Source: Glaciecola sp. XM2 (lineage in GTDB: Bacteria; Pseudomonadota; Gammaproteobacteria; Enterobacterales; Alteromonadaceae). From it: a stretch of 64,000 nt of DNA. Positions 38,138 through 48,342 of the stretch are shown piece after piece (positions within the stretch are counted from its first letter, which is position 1; each line of letters starts with the position of its first letter). Below the pieces are notes generated by a model. The model ran no database searches. It was not told where the DNA came from and saw nothing but the letters and a program-made list of their open reading frames with translations. The position numbers were made by a program, and so were the translations under genes. The stretch covers positions 248,001 through 312,000 of the forward strand of contig NZ_JAHEOJ010000014.1 in NCBI RefSeq assembly GCF_018595715.1. The letters run 5' to 3'.

Positions 38138-39217
38138 ATGCTTGGAGTTTTTGGTAATTGGTATAAACGCAAGTTCTCAGACCCGAATGCGTTAATGCTG
38201 TTATTGCTGATCTTGTTTTCTTTTGCGATTTTTTACCTGCTTGGCGGGATACTCATGCCCGTTATTGTTGCAATTGTTATCGCGTATTTGCTCGACGTGC
38301 CGGTGACGCGGCTAGAACGATTGGGAATAAGACGCTCGCTGGCGACAAGTTTTACGTTAATTGTATTTTTCTTTGTATCGTTTATCGCTGCGGTGGCGTT
38401 GATACCCATTATCTCAAAGCAAAGCGTGAACTTAATTAAAGAAGTCCCCCTGATTTGGGAGTCAGCGCAAACATGGATAACAACCTTACCAGAGCGATAT
38501 CCTAGCGTGATTGAAGTAGGCTACATTAAAACCATGATGGAAGGTCTTAATGAACGTTTTGTCGGCTATGGTGAACAAATATTATCGGCCTCAGTCAGTT
38601 CTTTAGGCAACGTGGTGGCGCTGCTCATTTATATTATCCTAGTTCCTCTAATGGTCTTTTTCATGCTCAATGATAAAGGCTTTTTTATGCAAAACTTTTC
38701 GTTAATTTTACCGAAGGAGCGCCGCTTAATTACGCAAGTTGGCGAAGAAATGAATACGCAGATTGCCAATTATATTCGTGGAAAAGTAATCGAGATTGTC
38801 ATTGTGGGGGCAGTGTCGAGTATTGCCTTTTCTATTCTGGATTTGCGCTTTGGTATCTTACTGGGGGTTTTAGTTGGGTTCTCAGTCTTGATACCCTACA
38901 TTGGTGCCGCTGTGGTGACCATCCCCGTGGCGGTAGTTGCGTTGTTTCAATTTGGCATGACCGCAGAGTTTGGCTACATCATGTTAGTTTATTTTATCAT
39001 TCAAGCACTAGATGGAAACCTATTGGTGCCGCTTTTGTTTTCTGAAGCGGTCAGTTTGCATCCACTTTATATCATTATCGCAGTGCTGTTGTTTGGCGGA
39101 TTGTGGGGGTTTTGGGGCGTATTTTTCGCTATTCCACTAGCGACATTGGTGAAAGCCTTGCTCACGGCCTGGTCGTCGCCAATGCATGAAATACATACAG
39201 AGGAAGAGCAAGCATAA
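38138..39217 (+). CDS. perM: PerM, AI-2E-family transporter-like membrane protein
   Basis: A 359-residue polytopic membrane protein of the AI-2 exporter superfamily, like E. coli PerM (YfgO). About seven to eight membrane segments are visible, with a soluble middle region (about 85-150). The conserved tail motif FLIQALDGN-LLVPLLFSEAV and the GGLWGFWGVFFAIPLATLVKAL block identify the family. Its transported substrate is uncertain. It is divergent from bepA, as neighbours in E. coli. Confidence 0.9.
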   Translation: MLGVFGNWYKRKFSDPNALMLLLLILFSFAIFYLLGGILMPVIVAIVIAYLLDVPVTRLERLGIRRSLATSFTLIVFFFVSFIAAVALIPIISKQSVNLIKEVPLIWESAQTWITTLPERYPSVIEVGYIKTMMEGLNERFVGYGEQILSASVSSLGNVVALLIYIILVPLMVFFMLNDKGFFMQNFSLILPKERRLITQVGEEMNTQIANYIRGKVIEIVIVGAVSSIAFSILDLRFGILLGVLVGFSVLIPYIGAAVVTIPVAVVALFQFGMTAEFGYIMLVYFIIQALDGNLLVPLLFSEAVSLHPLYIIIAVLLFGGLWGFWGVFFAIPLATLVKALLTAWSSPMHEIHTEEEQA

Positions 39218-39252
39218 AAAAGCCCAGCATGCAGAGCTAGGCTTGTTGGGCT
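39215..39252 (-). terminator. Probable terminator of gcvR-bcp
   Basis: On the minus strand AGCCCA and TGGGCT arms (39247-39252 and 39221-39226) enclose a partly paired 20-base loop and are followed by six T. The plus-strand side lacks a T-run, so it serves mainly bcp. Confidence 0.65.
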
Positions 39253-39276
39253 ATTGTGTAAAAAAGGTGCGCTAGA

Positions 39277-39738
39277 TTAATTTAGCGCGTCCAACACAGT
39301 TTGATGATGTTCTTTGGTCTTAAACTTGTTGAGGACTTGTTCTACTTGCCCAGACTCATCGATGATAAATGTGATGCGATGAATGCCATCATATTCTTTA
39401 CCCATAAACTTCTTAAGTCCCCAAACGCCAAACGCATCAGCGACGCTGTGGTCTTCGTCTGACAGGAGTTGGAAGTTTAACGACTCTTTATCGACAAACT
39501 TTTTTAATTTGGCGACAGGGTCGGGACTAATGCCGAATACTACCGCACCAGCGGCCTTGATGGCGTCAGCATGGTCGCGTAAACCTTGAGCCTGAACAGT
39601 GCACCCAGGTGTCATTGCTTTAGGGTAAAAATAAACAATTACCTTTTTCCCTTGATAGTCAGCGAGGTTTACCTGCTCACCATTATGATCTTGTAGTGAA
39701 AATGACGGTGCTTTATCACCAGCTTTCAATGTATTCAT
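39277..39738 (-). CDS. bcp: Bcp-type thioredoxin-dependent peroxiredoxin
   Basis: Reduces hydroperoxides; 153 residues close to E. coli Bcp. Peroxidatic Cys46 is in AMTPGCTVQ. The resolving Cys that E. coli has five residues on (VQACGLRD) is Gln51 here (VQAQGLRD), and no other Cys is seen in the protein, so it must work by a 1-Cys mechanism with an outside thiol. The start overlaps gcvR by 23 bases. The gcvR-bcp pair is conserved with E. coli. Confidence 0.95.
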   Translation of the reverse strand: MNTLKAGDKAPSFSLQDHNGEQVNLADYQGKKVIVYFYPKAMTPGCTVQAQGLRDHADAIKAAGAVVFGISPDPVAKLKKFVDKESLNFQLLSDEDHSVADAFGVWGLKKFMGKEYDGIHRITFIIDESGQVEQVLNKFKTKEHHQTVLDALN

Positions 39739-40270
39739 TATCTTCCTTTACCTGTTGATGACTAATTCGACCAGACAAACCAAGTGCGTGCAAGGCTGTC
39801 TTTATCTTACTATCGAATTCAACCAAATCTAGATCAGTGGGAGCAGATAAAATCATGTTGCACTCTACATGACATTTATTATCTACCGAGCTTACTTTTT
39901 GCCTCACTGCATTGACCGATACATGCTCTTGCGCGAGTAGGCGCGTCACAGAACGCATCAAACCGCTGGTATCTACACCTGCAAACTTCAAGCTAATAAT
40001 CTGTTCGATATTTTGTTTAATGTGACCGCTAGTGCGTTTCATCATGCACAACAAGTCTTGCTCTGCGCACATCAGTGACATTGCAACCTCTAAACGAGCG
40101 ATATGATTTTCATTGCCACTGACAATCATGGTGACCGAAAAGTCTTGTCCATAAATAGCATGACGAGAGTCTAAAATATTACATTGGTTATCACTGATAC
40201 AACCGGAGATTTCACTTAAAATTCCAAGTTTATCGGCGCCTAAAACAGTGACGATGAGTTGTGCTTTCAT
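39716..40270 (-). CDS. gcvR: Glycine cleavage system transcriptional repressor GcvR
   Basis: A 184-residue protein with two ACT domains (about 4-80 and 92-170) that in E. coli binds GcvA and represses gcvTHP when glycine is scarce. The first ACT domain starts with QLIVTVLGADKLGILSEISG, the second reads FAGVDTSGLMRSVTRLLAQE. It is divergent from dapA, as in E. coli, and overlaps bcp. No gcvA or gcv operon is in the window. Confidence 0.9.
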   Translation of the reverse strand: MKAQLIVTVLGADKLGILSEISGCISDNQCNILDSRHAIYGQDFSVTMIVSGNENHIARLEVAMSLMCAEQDLLCMMKRTSGHIKQNIEQIISLKFAGVDTSGLMRSVTRLLAQEHVSVNAVRQKVSSVDNKCHVECNMILSAPTDLDLVEFDSKIKTALHALGLSGRISHQQVKEDNEYIESW

Positions 40271-40330
40271 GAATTACGTTACCCTTTGAAACACATGACA
40301 GTAATTTATGCCCAATATAAGGTTTTCTAC

Positions 40331-40359
40331 TTGTTTTTACTAGTTCAGACCTCTAATAT
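40331..40359 (+). promoter_or_regulatory. Candidate dapA promoter
   Basis: TTGTTT (40331-40336), a 17-base spacer and TAATAT (40354-40359) sit 25 bases before the dapA ATG, in the divergent gcvR-dapA gap. Confidence 0.45.
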
Positions 40360-40383
40360 TGCGGATTGCTCGAAGGGGGTGGA

Positions 40384-41265
40384 ATGTTTAAGGGAAGTTA
40401 CGTCGCTTTGGTAACGCCAATGTTACCAAATGGAGAAATTGATAAGGTCAGCCTGCAAGACTTGGTAGAATGGCATATTGCATCTGGCACGCATGGTATT
40501 GTAGCGGTTGGAACGACTGGCGAATCAGCGACCTTACCAATGGATGAACACATAGATGTTGTCGGGCAAATTGTTGATTATGCGCAAGGTAAGGTACCTG
40601 TTATCGCTGGCTCTGGTGCTAATTCCACCGATGAAGCTATTTTGTTAAGTAAAGAAATGGCGCAGTTTAAGATTGATGGGTTTTTATCCGTCGTACCTTA
40701 TTATAACAAGCCTCAGCAACGCGGCATGATTGCCCATTTTGAAGCCATTGCTGAAGCCACTGATTTACCCACAATGTTGTATAATGTGCCTGGGCGCACC
40801 GTGGCTGATATGTTAACCGAGACGGTTGCTGTGCTCGCTAAGCATCCAAACATCGTGGGTTTGAAAGATGCGACCGGTGATCTTAAACGGTTCGATGAAG
40901 CCAAACAGATGCTTGACAGTGATTTTTTGTTGTTCAGCGGTGATGATGCAACCGGATGCGAGTTTATGTGCAGAGGCGGCGATGGTGTCATTTCGGTGTC
41001 TGCGAACGTAGCGCCTAGCCATATGTCAAAAATGTGCGAGCAAGCATTAGCGGGCGATACGCAACAAGCCATCTTAACCGATGCTGAGATTGCCCAGTTA
41101 CATCACTTGTTGTTCATTGAACCAAACCCAGTAATGCCCAAGTGGGCCCTTTATAAGATGGGCATGATTCGGGATGCGTTTTTGCGTCTACCCATGGTAT
41201 TGCCTGAACTTTCCAGTCAAAAGCAAATCGAAGAGTCGTTGTTCAAATTAGGAATGGTAAAATAG
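40384..41265 (+). CDS. dapA: 4-hydroxy-tetrahydrodipicolinate synthase
   Basis: Condenses pyruvate and aspartate semialdehyde, the committed step to lysine and diaminopimelate. ATG 40384 (MFKGSYVALVTPM) is chosen over the upstream TTG 40366, because it follows a GAAGGGGGTGG ribosome site and matches the E. coli start. With it, catalytic residues take the E. coli numbers: Thr44-Thr45 (GTTGES), Tyr133 (LYNVPGRT) and the Schiff-base Lys161 (GLKDATGD). Length 293. Confidence 0.97.
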   Translation: MFKGSYVALVTPMLPNGEIDKVSLQDLVEWHIASGTHGIVAVGTTGESATLPMDEHIDVVGQIVDYAQGKVPVIAGSGANSTDEAILLSKEMAQFKIDGFLSVVPYYNKPQQRGMIAHFEAIAEATDLPTMLYNVPGRTVADMLTETVAVLAKHPNIVGLKDATGDLKRFDEAKQMLDSDFLLFSGDDATGCEFMCRGGDGVISVSANVAPSHMSKMCEQALAGDTQQAILTDAEIAQLHHLLFIEPNPVMPKWALYKMGMIRDAFLRLPMVLPELSSQKQIEESLFKLGMVK

Positions 41266-41267
41266 TA

Positions 41268-42359
41268 ATGAAAAGCCATATTATGTTGTCCTTGTGCGCT
41301 GTAGCTGCATTAACCGCTTGCACAAGTTCCGAAACACGTAAGCAAGTGTCTGGTAATCTAGACTATTTAGAAGTGGAAACTGCAGAAGCATTAAAAGTGC
41401 CGTCAGATTTGCAGCCGCCTAGTATGTCGAATCGTTATGAGCTCCCTCAGCTTCAAAGCGAGCTGAATATCAAAGGCACGGAAATTTCTATTGCGTCGCC
41501 ACGCTTGGTTCTGCCATTAGTGAACGGTTCTCACGTTGAGGAAGGCTCGGCAGGAGCAGAGGTATTGTTTGACCAGTTGAACGATAACGAACCATTGTCC
41601 AAAACGATATGGGATACAGTATTATCATACTTAGAGTTAAATGAGGTCTCGGTTGAAAGTTTTGATCAACAGAAAAACGAACTATACACAGGCTGGGTGG
41701 TTACCCAAGAAGAGTTAGAGTCTAACTGGTATGAGTTTGGTAGCGAATTCACCGAAAATGCGAAACGCTTTAAACTTAGCCTCGAATTAGCGCCGCATGG
41801 ACGAACAGCGGCTCTCAAAGCGGAATTAGTAGAGTTTATAGATGCCGATGGGTCTTCTTTGTTGCCCCAATTAAGTGTGTTTGAAGAGCGTGCGGAGCGA
41901 GTAGACTTTTTAAATAATATTATCGCTGAATATGACGTTGGTATTCGTTTAGAGCAAAGCCAGCGACTTGCCTTAATTAGAGATGGCTTTTCGTCTAAGC
42001 TAGGGTTCAATCCTAATGGAGATCCAGCGTTCGTAGTTGACGCTGCGTATGAAAACGCATGGCCAAGATTGTTACTTGTGCTGCGCAAAATGGGATTTGA
42101 TGTCATTGATATGGACCAGTCATCGGGCCTAATGTTTGTAAAATACAATGGTCAAGAAGAATCATGGTGGTCGGGCTTTTTCAGTGAAGAAGAACTTCAG
42201 TTGGAGAAGGTCAACTATCGTTTAGCAATAGAAAGTGTAGGCGAACAAACGGCCATCACCTTTAAAGATAGCGAAAATGTTCCGTTTGACGCTCAAACCG
42301 TGACTGATTTGTTTGAGCCGTTTGCTGATTATATGGCGCAAGAAAATCTAGATATTTAA
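41268..42359 (+). CDS. bamC: Outer-membrane assembly lipoprotein BamC
   Basis: Lipoprotein subunit of the BAM complex that inserts beta-barrels in the outer membrane. The 363 residues have a signal with lipobox LTAC (Cys18), an unstructured N-terminal segment with [10 protein letters not shown] that contacts BamD, and two helix-grip domains (about 100-215 and 230-355). It starts 2 bases after the dapA stop, in the conserved dapA-bamC-purC order. Confidence 0.93.
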   Translation: MKSHIMLSLCAVAALTACTSSETRKQVSGNLDYLEVETAEALKVPSDLQPPSMSNRYELPQLQSELNIKGTEISIASPRLVLPLVNGSHVEEGSAGAEVLFDQLNDNEPLSKTIWDTVLSYLELNEVSVESFDQQKNELYTGWVVTQEELESNWYEFGSEFTENAKRFKLSLELAPHGRTAALKAELVEFIDADGSSLLPQLSVFEERAERVDFLNNIIAEYDVGIRLEQSQRLALIRDGFSSKLGFNPNGDPAFVVDAAYENAWPRLLLVLRKMGFDVIDMDQSSGLMFVKYNGQEESWWSGFFSEEELQLEKVNYRLAIESVGEQTAITFKDSENVPFDAQTVTDLFEPFADYMAQENLDI

Positions 42360-42376
42360 AAAGGGCTAAGTGTTTC

Positions 42377-43090
42377 ATGCAAAAAGGCAAAGAGCTGTAC
42401 CGCGGTAAAGCAAAAACAGTGTTTTTAACCGACAATCCATCATTACTCGTGCTTGAGTTTAGAAATGATACGTCTGCATTTGACGGTGAAAAGATTGAGC
42501 AACTCGATCGAAAAGGTGAAGTAAATAACAAGTTTAATCACTTCATCATGCAGCAACTCGAAGCGGCAGGCGTAAAAACGCAAGTGCAGTCGTTGATGAG
42601 TGATACCGAAAGTGTTGTAAAGAAACTCGATATGATCCCCGTAGAGTGTGTTATCAGAAACTTTGCTGCAGGCTCTTTGTGTCGTCGACTGGGTGTGGAG
42701 GAGGGCATAGCCTTATCTCCACCTACCTTTGAGTTCTTTTTGAAAAACGATGCGCTTCACGACCCAATGGTAAATGAATCTCATATAACCGGGTTTAACT
42801 GGGCAACAGAAGCGCAGATAGCGCAAATGAAAGCTATCAGCTTTGAAGTGAATAATGTGTTAAGTCCGTTGTTTGCCAAGGGCGGCATGTTGTTGGTTGA
42901 TTTTAAGTTAGAGTTTGGGATAGATGCGAATAATGATCTTATCCTTGGTGATGAGTTCACGCCAGACGGTTGTCGTCTTTGGGATAGCGAAACGCGCAAA
43001 AAACTAGACAAAGATCGCTTCAGACAAGGCTTAGGCTCTGTTGTGGAATCTTATATTGAAGTGGCCCAACGCATTGGTTTGTCGCTGTAG
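42377..43090 (+). CDS. purC: SAICAR synthetase
   Basis: Joins CAIR and aspartate in purine synthesis. The 237 residues match E. coli Pur[20 protein letters not shown] at the N-terminus, [29 protein letters not shown] and the [16 protein letters not shown] signature. It follows bamC after 17 bases and ends before an intrinsic terminator. Confidence 0.97.
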   Translation: MQKGKELYRGKAKTVFLTDNPSLLVLEFRNDTSAFDGEKIEQLDRKGEVNNKFNHFIMQQLEAAGVKTQVQSLMSDTESVVKKLDMIPVECVIRNFAAGSLCRRLGVEEGIALSPPTFEFFLKNDALHDPMVNESHITGFNWATEAQIAQMKAISFEVNNVLSPLFAKGGMLLVDFKLEFGIDANNDLILGDEFTPDGCRLWDSETRKKLDKDRFRQGLGSVVESYIEVAQRIGLSL

Positions 43091-43118
43091 ATATTAGACC
43101 GAACTTATTGCTTCATCG

Positions 43119-43145
43119 CCCTAGTCATCGTACTGGGGTTTTTTA
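43119..43145 (+). terminator. Intrinsic terminator after purC
   Basis: CCCTAGT-CATCGT-ACTGGGG (43119-43138, with one T-G pair) is followed by six T. It ends the dapA-bamC-purC transcript before the convergent nrd operon. Confidence 0.8.
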
Positions 43146-43187
43146 TATGTGGACAACGGTGAGGGGGAGCTGTCAAAGAGGCAGTGA

Positions 43188-43457
43188 CTAATATGTTTCT
43201 ATTTCTACATTCGTAACAGGGATGCAACAGCAAGCCAAGATTTCGTCATCCTCAATACAAGCAAGTGGATCGACTTTATACTCTACTTTTCCGCTTAATA
43301 GCTTGGTTCTGCATGCGCCACAAAAACCCTCTCGACAGTGAAAATGCACATCGATGTTTTTATTTTCCATGGCAGTGAGCAAATTGTCTTCTCGCTCAAA
43401 GGAAAAGCGTATGGTCTTATTGACGCATACGCTTAACTTTTCGTCTTTAACAATCAC
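43188..43457 (-). CDS. yfaE: 2Fe-2S ferredoxin associated with class Ia ribonucleotide reductase
   Basis: An 89-residue plant-type ferredoxin; E. coli YfaE maintains the NrdB diiron-tyrosyl cofactor. Cluster ligands are Cys41, Cys46 and Cys49 (CREGFCGACRTKL) and one of Cys76-78 (LACCC). It lies 2 bases after nrdB as the third gene of nrdA-nrdB-yfaE. Confidence 0.93.
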   Translation of the reverse strand: MIVKDEKLSVCVNKTIRFSFEREDNLLTAMENKNIDVHFHCREGFCGACRTKLLSGKVEYKVDPLACIEDDEILACCCIPVTNVEIETY

Positions 43458-43459
43458 AA

Positions 43460-44590
43460 CTATAGTTCAAACTCTTCGAACTCAGCAGAGGCTACTTCAC
43501 TATCGATTTGTCCAGTGAGGTAGCTGCTTATTTCAGCTTCTTGAGGCGCGACTTGAACGTTGTCTGACGCAAGATAGTTATTCATCCAAGGAAGAGGGTT
43601 GCTACTTACGTTAAATGGCTGCCCCATACCAATGGCAGACATACGCTGGTTGGCAATGTATTCAACGTACTGACTCAAGATTTCTTCATTGAGTCCGAGC
43701 ATGGAACCATCTTTAAATAAGTATCTTGCCCATTCTTTTTCTTGCTCAACGGCTAACAAGAAAATGTCTTTTGCTTCTTGCTCACACTCTTTCGCAATTT
43801 CGGCCATTTCAGGATCGTCTTTGCCTTTGATCCACAAATTAAGAATATGCTGTGTTGAAGTAAGGTGAATATTTTCATCACGAGCTATGAACTTGATGAT
43901 TTTTGAATTACCTTCCATGAGCTTACGCTCAGCAAACGCGAAGGTACAAGCAAATGATACATAGAAACGAATGGCTTCTAATGCATTTACAGAGTTCATG
44001 CATAAGAATAATTTCTTCTTCAATGCGCGTAGATTAACGTCATGGGTCTGTCCATCAATCGTGTACACGCCTTCGCCTTGAGTCTGATAAAGCTGCGTAT
44101 AGTAAATCAAGTCATCGTAATATTTGGAGATATCCGTTGCACGGCGCTTTATCTCTTCATTCGTCACGATATCTTCAAAGATGTCGCTTGGGTCGGAGAA
44201 AAGGTTACGCAAAATATGCGTGTAAGAGCGTGAATGAATGGTCTCAAAAAATGACCATGTCTCTACCCAAGTTTCTAGTTCTGGCAGCGAAATAATAGGT
44301 AGAAACGCAATGTTAGGGCTGCGACCTTGCACAGAGTCTAACAAAGTTTGGTATTTTAGATTTGACGTGAAAATATGTTGCTCAGCGTCAGTTAACTTTT
44401 GGAAGTCAACTCTGTCTTTACTCACGTCCACTTCTTCTGGTCGCCAAAAGAAAGAGATTTGCTTTTCAATAAGCTTTTCAAAAATAGGATGTTTTTGCTG
44501 ATCATAACGCGCCACATTAACCGGCGCGCCAAAGAACATCGGCTCTTCCATCGTATTCGTTGTTTGTTGATTAAACGTTGTATATTTCAT
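43460..44590 (-). CDS. nrdB: Ribonucleotide reductase class Ia beta subunit
   Basis: Carries the diiron-tyrosyl radical that starts ribonucleotide reduction. The 376 residues align with E. coli NrdB: radical Tyr123 in [10 protein letters not shown], iron ligands in [11 protein letters not shown] and [12 protein letters not shown]. The C-terminal tail [12 protein letters not shown] docks to NrdA. It is 32 bases after nrdA. Confidence 0.97.
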   Translation of the reverse strand: MKYTTFNQQTTNTMEEPMFFGAPVNVARYDQQKHPIFEKLIEKQISFFWRPEEVDVSKDRVDFQKLTDAEQHIFTSNLKYQTLLDSVQGRSPNIAFLPIISLPELETWVETWSFFETIHSRSYTHILRNLFSDPSDIFEDIVTNEEIKRRATDISKYYDDLIYYTQLYQTQGEGVYTIDGQTHDVNLRALKKKLFLCMNSVNALEAIRFYVSFACTFAFAERKLMEGNSKIIKFIARDENIHLTSTQHILNLWIKGKDDPEMAEIAKECEQEAKDIFLLAVEQEKEWARYLFKDGSMLGLNEEILSQYVEYIANQRMSAIGMGQPFNVSSNPLPWMNNYLASDNVQVAPQEAEISSYLTGQIDSEVASAEFEEFEL

Positions 44591-44622
44591 CTATTACATC
44601 CACATCCGCGTTAATGATTGCT

Positions 44623-46944
44623 TTAAATTTTACAAGCGCCGCCGGCACAATCGTCATCATCTTCAATAATGGCAGTTTGAGCTTGAGGCTCTTGAACAAC
44701 ATTTGCCATTTCGACATCAGATTTGTCTGATGCACCGTCACGGGTGTTGTGGTAATACAAGGTTTTCACACCTAACTTATAAGTAGTCAGTAAATCTTTA
44801 AGCAAGAGTTTCATTGGAACTTTGCTGCCTTCATATTTACTCGGGTCGTAATTCGTATTTGCCGATATAGTTTGGTCAACAAACTTCTGCATAATCGCTA
44901 CGAGCTGCAAATAACCATCATTCGAAGGAATATCCCATAGCAACTCATAACTGTTTTTCAACGCCTTATAGTCAGGTACCACTTGCTTTAACACACCGTC
45001 TTTACTGGTTTTGATACTAATGTGACCGCGTGGTGGTTCAATGCCATTTGTTGCGTTTGAAATCTGTGAAGAGGTTTCAGACGGCATGAGTGCTGATAGC
45101 GTCGAGTTTCGTAAACCGTACTTGACGATATCTTCTCGCAAACTATCCCAATCGTAATGTAAAGGCTCATCACAGATTTTATTAAGGTCTGCTTTATATG
45201 TGTCGATTGGCATTAGACCTTGTGAGTAGGTCGTCTCATTAAACTTAGGACACGCGCCTTTCTCTTTCGCTAGGTTGTTAGATGCTTTGAGTAGGTAATA
45301 CTGCATTGCCTCAAACGTGCGATGTATAAGCGAGTTGGCGCTAAAATCGGAATACTTCACGCCATTTTTTGCTAAGTAGTAGGCGAAGTTAATCACGCCT
45401 ATACCCAGTGTTCTTCTGCCTTCTGTGGCAGTAAGAGCAGCCGGTACAGGATAGTCTTGATAATCTAGCAAGCTGTCTAATGCGCGGACTGATAAGTCTG
45501 CTAGCTCTTCAAAATCATCTAAACTTTCTAGCGCGCCCAAGTTAAATGCTGAAAGCGTGCATAATGCTATTTCACCTTCAGGGTCATCAACGTTGCGAAG
45601 GGGCTTAGTAGGTAAGGCAATTTCTAGACATAAATTGCTTTGGCGAACCGGCGCTAGCTTCGGGTTGAAGGGGCTATGGGTATTGCAGTGATCTACGTTC
45701 TGTAGATATATGCGGCCAGTGCTCGCACGTTCTTGCATGAACTGACTAAATAACTCGATAGCCTTCACTCTTTTCTTACGAATGCTGTCGTCATTTTCGT
45801 ATTGTACGTATAAACGCTCAAACTCTTCTTGATCCGCGAAGAATGCATCATATAGGCCGGGTACGTCTGACGGACTAAATAATGTGATGTAGTCGTCTTT
45901 GATCATTCGGGTATACATGAGTTTGTTGCACTGCACGCCATAGTCGAGATGGCGAACACGGTTCTCTTCAACACCACGGTTATTTTTAAGCACCAACAAC
46001 GACTCAACTTCTAAATGCCATATAGGATAGAATAACGTCGCTGCTCCGCCTCTTACACCGCCTTGAGAGCAGCTCTTAACGGCCGTTTGGAAATGCTTGT
46101 AAAACGGTACGCATCCGGTATGGAAAGCTTCACCGCCGCGAATCGGGCTACCTAGCGCTCTAATACGTCCTGCATTGATACCAATGCCGGCGCGTTGGCT
46201 AACGTATTTAACGATAGCGCTTGAAGTCGCACTGATAGAGTCAAGACTATCACCCGCTTCGATAAGTACGCACGAGCTAAATTGACGAGTAGGGGTGCGC
46301 ACGCCCGCCATGATGGGTGTTGGGAGCGATAACTTAAACATGGATGTTGCGTCATAAAAGCGTTTGACGTAGTCCATGCGTGTGTCTGCAGGATATTTTG
46401 CAAACAAACAAGCTGCTACCAATACATAAAGGAATTGAGCACTTTCGTATATCTCGCCGGACACACGATTTTGCACCAAATACTTTCCTTCTAACTGCTT
46501 AACCGCAGCATAGCTGAAGTTCATATCTCGCTGATGGTCAATGAACTCGTCCATTTCTGCGAATTCTTCTGGGGTATAATCTTCTAATAAATGCTTATCG
46601 TATTTTCCTGCTTCTACGAGTTTTTTGACATGATTATACAGTGCAGGTGGCTCAAACTGACCATAGGCCTTTTTGCGCAAGTGAAACACCGCTAAGCGGG
46701 CGGCGAGATACTGATAATCTGGCGAGTCAGTTGATATTAAATCAGCTGCAGATTTGATCAGCGTTTCATGAATTTCAGCTGTTTTGATGCCGTTATAGAA
46801 CTGAATCTGCGCCTTAATTTCTACTTGAGAAACAGACACATCTTCAAGGCCTTTGGCGGCCCAAGTAACAACTTTGTGGATTTTGTCTAGTTCAATAGAC
46901 TCGTTAGTACCATCACGTTTGGTGACCAGCAGATCATTGTTCAT
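44623..46944 (-). CDS. nrdA: Ribonucleotide reductase class Ia alpha subunit
   Basis: Catalytic subunit that reduces NDPs to dNDPs. In 773 residues: N-terminal ATP-cone (about 5-95) for dATP inhibition, active-site cysteines in SSCVLIEAGDS, NLCLEIALP and EIALCTLSAFNL, the radical-transfer Tyr pair in KTLYYHNTRDGA, and the C-terminal redox pair CAGGACKI. First gene of nrdAB-yfaE, under an upstream NrdR box. Confidence 0.97.
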   Translation of the reverse strand: MNNDLLVTKRDGTNESIELDKIHKVVTWAAKGLEDVSVSQVEIKAQIQFYNGIKTAEIHETLIKSAADLISTDSPDYQYLAARLAVFHLRKKAYGQFEPPALYNHVKKLVEAGKYDKHLLEDYTPEEFAEMDEFIDHQRDMNFSYAAVKQLEGKYLVQNRVSGEIYESAQFLYVLVAACLFAKYPADTRMDYVKRFYDATSMFKLSLPTPIMAGVRTPTRQFSSCVLIEAGDSLDSISATSSAIVKYVSQRAGIGINAGRIRALGSPIRGGEAFHTGCVPFYKHFQTAVKSCSQGGVRGGAATLFYPIWHLEVESLLVLKNNRGVEENRVRHLDYGVQCNKLMYTRMIKDDYITLFSPSDVPGLYDAFFADQEEFERLYVQYENDDSIRKKRVKAIELFSQFMQERASTGRIYLQNVDHCNTHSPFNPKLAPVRQSNLCLEIALPTKPLRNVDDPEGEIALCTLSAFNLGALESLDDFEELADLSVRALDSLLDYQDYPVPAALTATEGRRTLGIGVINFAYYLAKNGVKYSDFSANSLIHRTFEAMQYYLLKASNNLAKEKGACPKFNETTYSQGLMPIDTYKADLNKICDEPLHYDWDSLREDIVKYGLRNSTLSALMPSETSSQISNATNGIEPPRGHISIKTSKDGVLKQVVPDYKALKNSYELLWDIPSNDGYLQLVAIMQKFVDQTISANTNYDPSKYEGSKVPMKLLLKDLLTTYKLGVKTLYYHNTRDGASDKSDVEMANVVQEPQAQTAIIEDDDDCAGGACKI

Positions 46945-47333
46945 TATAATTATGCTCTTAATTTTGTTGCCGACGTGTGCGCCAGCTTAATTTTTATTTT
47001 AGCGCTAGAAGTAATTATATTGAGCGAATTTGGGAACCGTCTGCAGGTACGACACTGATCCAGTTGTTCGACGACCAAATCTCAATACACACAAGATAGT
47101 GAGTCTTGAGGTGTATTGCAACCACTATATCTAGTGTTTGTCGCGAATATGGGATGTAAGAAATTTAATGTTAGTAACGACTAACCGATAAGCATAAACA
47201 TGTAAGGAAGTTTATATGTTGCAAGCGTTTTTCGATGAAAAAACAAAAAATAAATAAATCTAAAAATATATTTATTAGGTCAAAATGTGATTATAAAAAA
47301 TCATCGAAAACTGGATAAAAAATGACTCGTAGA
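46945..47333. other. nrdA upstream region (389 bp without a gene)
   Basis: Non-coding gap between nrdA and the ubiG stop. It holds a strong NrdR box (47122-47137), a weaker NrdR-like site at 47087-47102, and an AT-rich block at about 47225-47320. No ORF, tRNA or clear ubiG terminator was found. It probably carries the whole nrd promoter region. Confidence 0.6.
47122..47137 (-). promoter_or_regulatory. NrdR box upstream of nrdA
   Basis: CCACTATATCTAGTGT differs from the NrdR palindrome ACACTATATATAGTGT at two positions. A weaker copy, ACACACAAGATAGTGA (47087-47102), matches at 11 of 16. NrdR represses ribonucleotide reductase operons when dATP is high and normally needs two boxes. The centre spacing of 35 bases is a little longer than usual. 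nrdR itself is not in the window. Confidence 0.7.
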
Positions 47334-48038
47334 TTACGGCGCACTTGTACAGCTGACAAAGTAATTTACGTCTACGTTCACATCCGATAGATAATATTGA
47401 TTGAGCAAAGGATTGAAGTGCATGCCGGTCATTTCTTCGATGCGCAAACCGGTGCCCTCAATCATATTAACAAGCTCCGATGGGCGAATGAACTTCTTAT
47501 GATCATGAGTGCCTTTTGGCACCATGTTAAGCAAGTATTCGGCCGCGACGATGGCAAGAACATAAGATTTAACGTTTCGATTGATGGTCGAAAATATCAC
47601 ATGACCATTAGGCTTCACCAAACGAGCGCATGCGCTGACAATTGCGCTAGGGTCTGGTACGTGTTCGAGCATTTCTAAGCAGCACACTACGTCGTAACGC
47701 TGTGGATGGCGTTGCGCCCAATCCTCAGCGGTACTGAGGTGGTAGTCTACCGTTACTCCGGATTCTAAGGTATGCAGCTTTGCCACGTCTAACGACGCTT
47801 GCACCATATCGATACCGTCTACCTTTGCCCCGCGCTCAACAAGTGCTTCTGACAAAATACCACCACCACATCCAACATCAAGAATATGTTTGTCAAATAA
47901 CCCGCCGCATTGGGTTTCAATGTAGTCGACCCTTAGTGGATTGATATCGTGTAAAGATTTAAATTCTCCTTCCCGATCCCACCAATGACTGGCTAGCTCT
48001 GAAAATTTATGGAGTTCTTGGGCATCAACATTAGACAT
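47334..48038 (-). CDS. ubiG: Ubiquinone biosynthesis O-methyltransferase
   Basis: Performs both O-methylations of ubiquinone synthesis. A class I SAM methyltransferase of 234 residues: [20 protein letters not shown]-terminus typical of Ubi[26 protein letters not shown] and [12 protein letters not shown]. It is divergent from gyrA, the same neighbour as in E. coli. Confidence 0.96.
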   Translation of the reverse strand: MSNVDAQELHKFSELASHWWDREGEFKSLHDINPLRVDYIETQCGGLFDKHILDVGCGGGILSEALVERGAKVDGIDMVQASLDVAKLHTLESGVTVDYHLSTAEDWAQRHPQRYDVVCCLEMLEHVPDPSAIVSACARLVKPNGHVIFSTINRNVKSYVLAIVAAEYLLNMVPKGTHDHKKFIRPSELVNMIEGTGLRIEEMTGMHFNPLLNQYYLSDVNVDVNYFVSCTSAP

Positions 48039-48342
48039 GGGTAATCTGCTTTGTTTTTTATAACGAGCATTATTGCACCAAAAATGAATTGCTTCAAAAA
48101 AACCGGCGTGCTTTGTTCAATTGCACAGCAAAAAAATAAATACGATTTGCCGCGATAAGCCGCTACAAATTATCGAAACACAGTGTTACTATCGCTAGTT
48201 GGAATAATGATAAAAACATAGTGTTGATATGAAGGTCTTTTAGGCAATCACACTCTTATGCCTGCGACTCGTCAGACTAGCGCTCATTTTTATGATGAGT
48301 AGGGCAGACGCATACAACACATAAAAAAGGACCATGCAGTTC
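48039..48342. other. ubiG-gyrA divergent intergenic region
   Basis: About 300 bases without a credible ORF or RNA gene. It must hold the divergent ubiG and gyrA promoters; TTACTA followed 17 bases later by GATAAA at about 48187-48215 is a weak candidate for gyrA. AAAGGA (about 48326-48331) is the gyrA ribosome site. Confidence 0.4.

Noticed and set aside
41666-42148. 160-codon minus-strand open frame inside bamC
   Set aside because: Antisense to BamC with Ser/Asn-rich composition and no start context.
46945-47333. Possible small RNA or tRNA in the largest gap
   Set aside because: No tRNA cloverleaf, no T-loop sequence and no clear terminator pair was found; the gap is better explained as the nrd promoter region.
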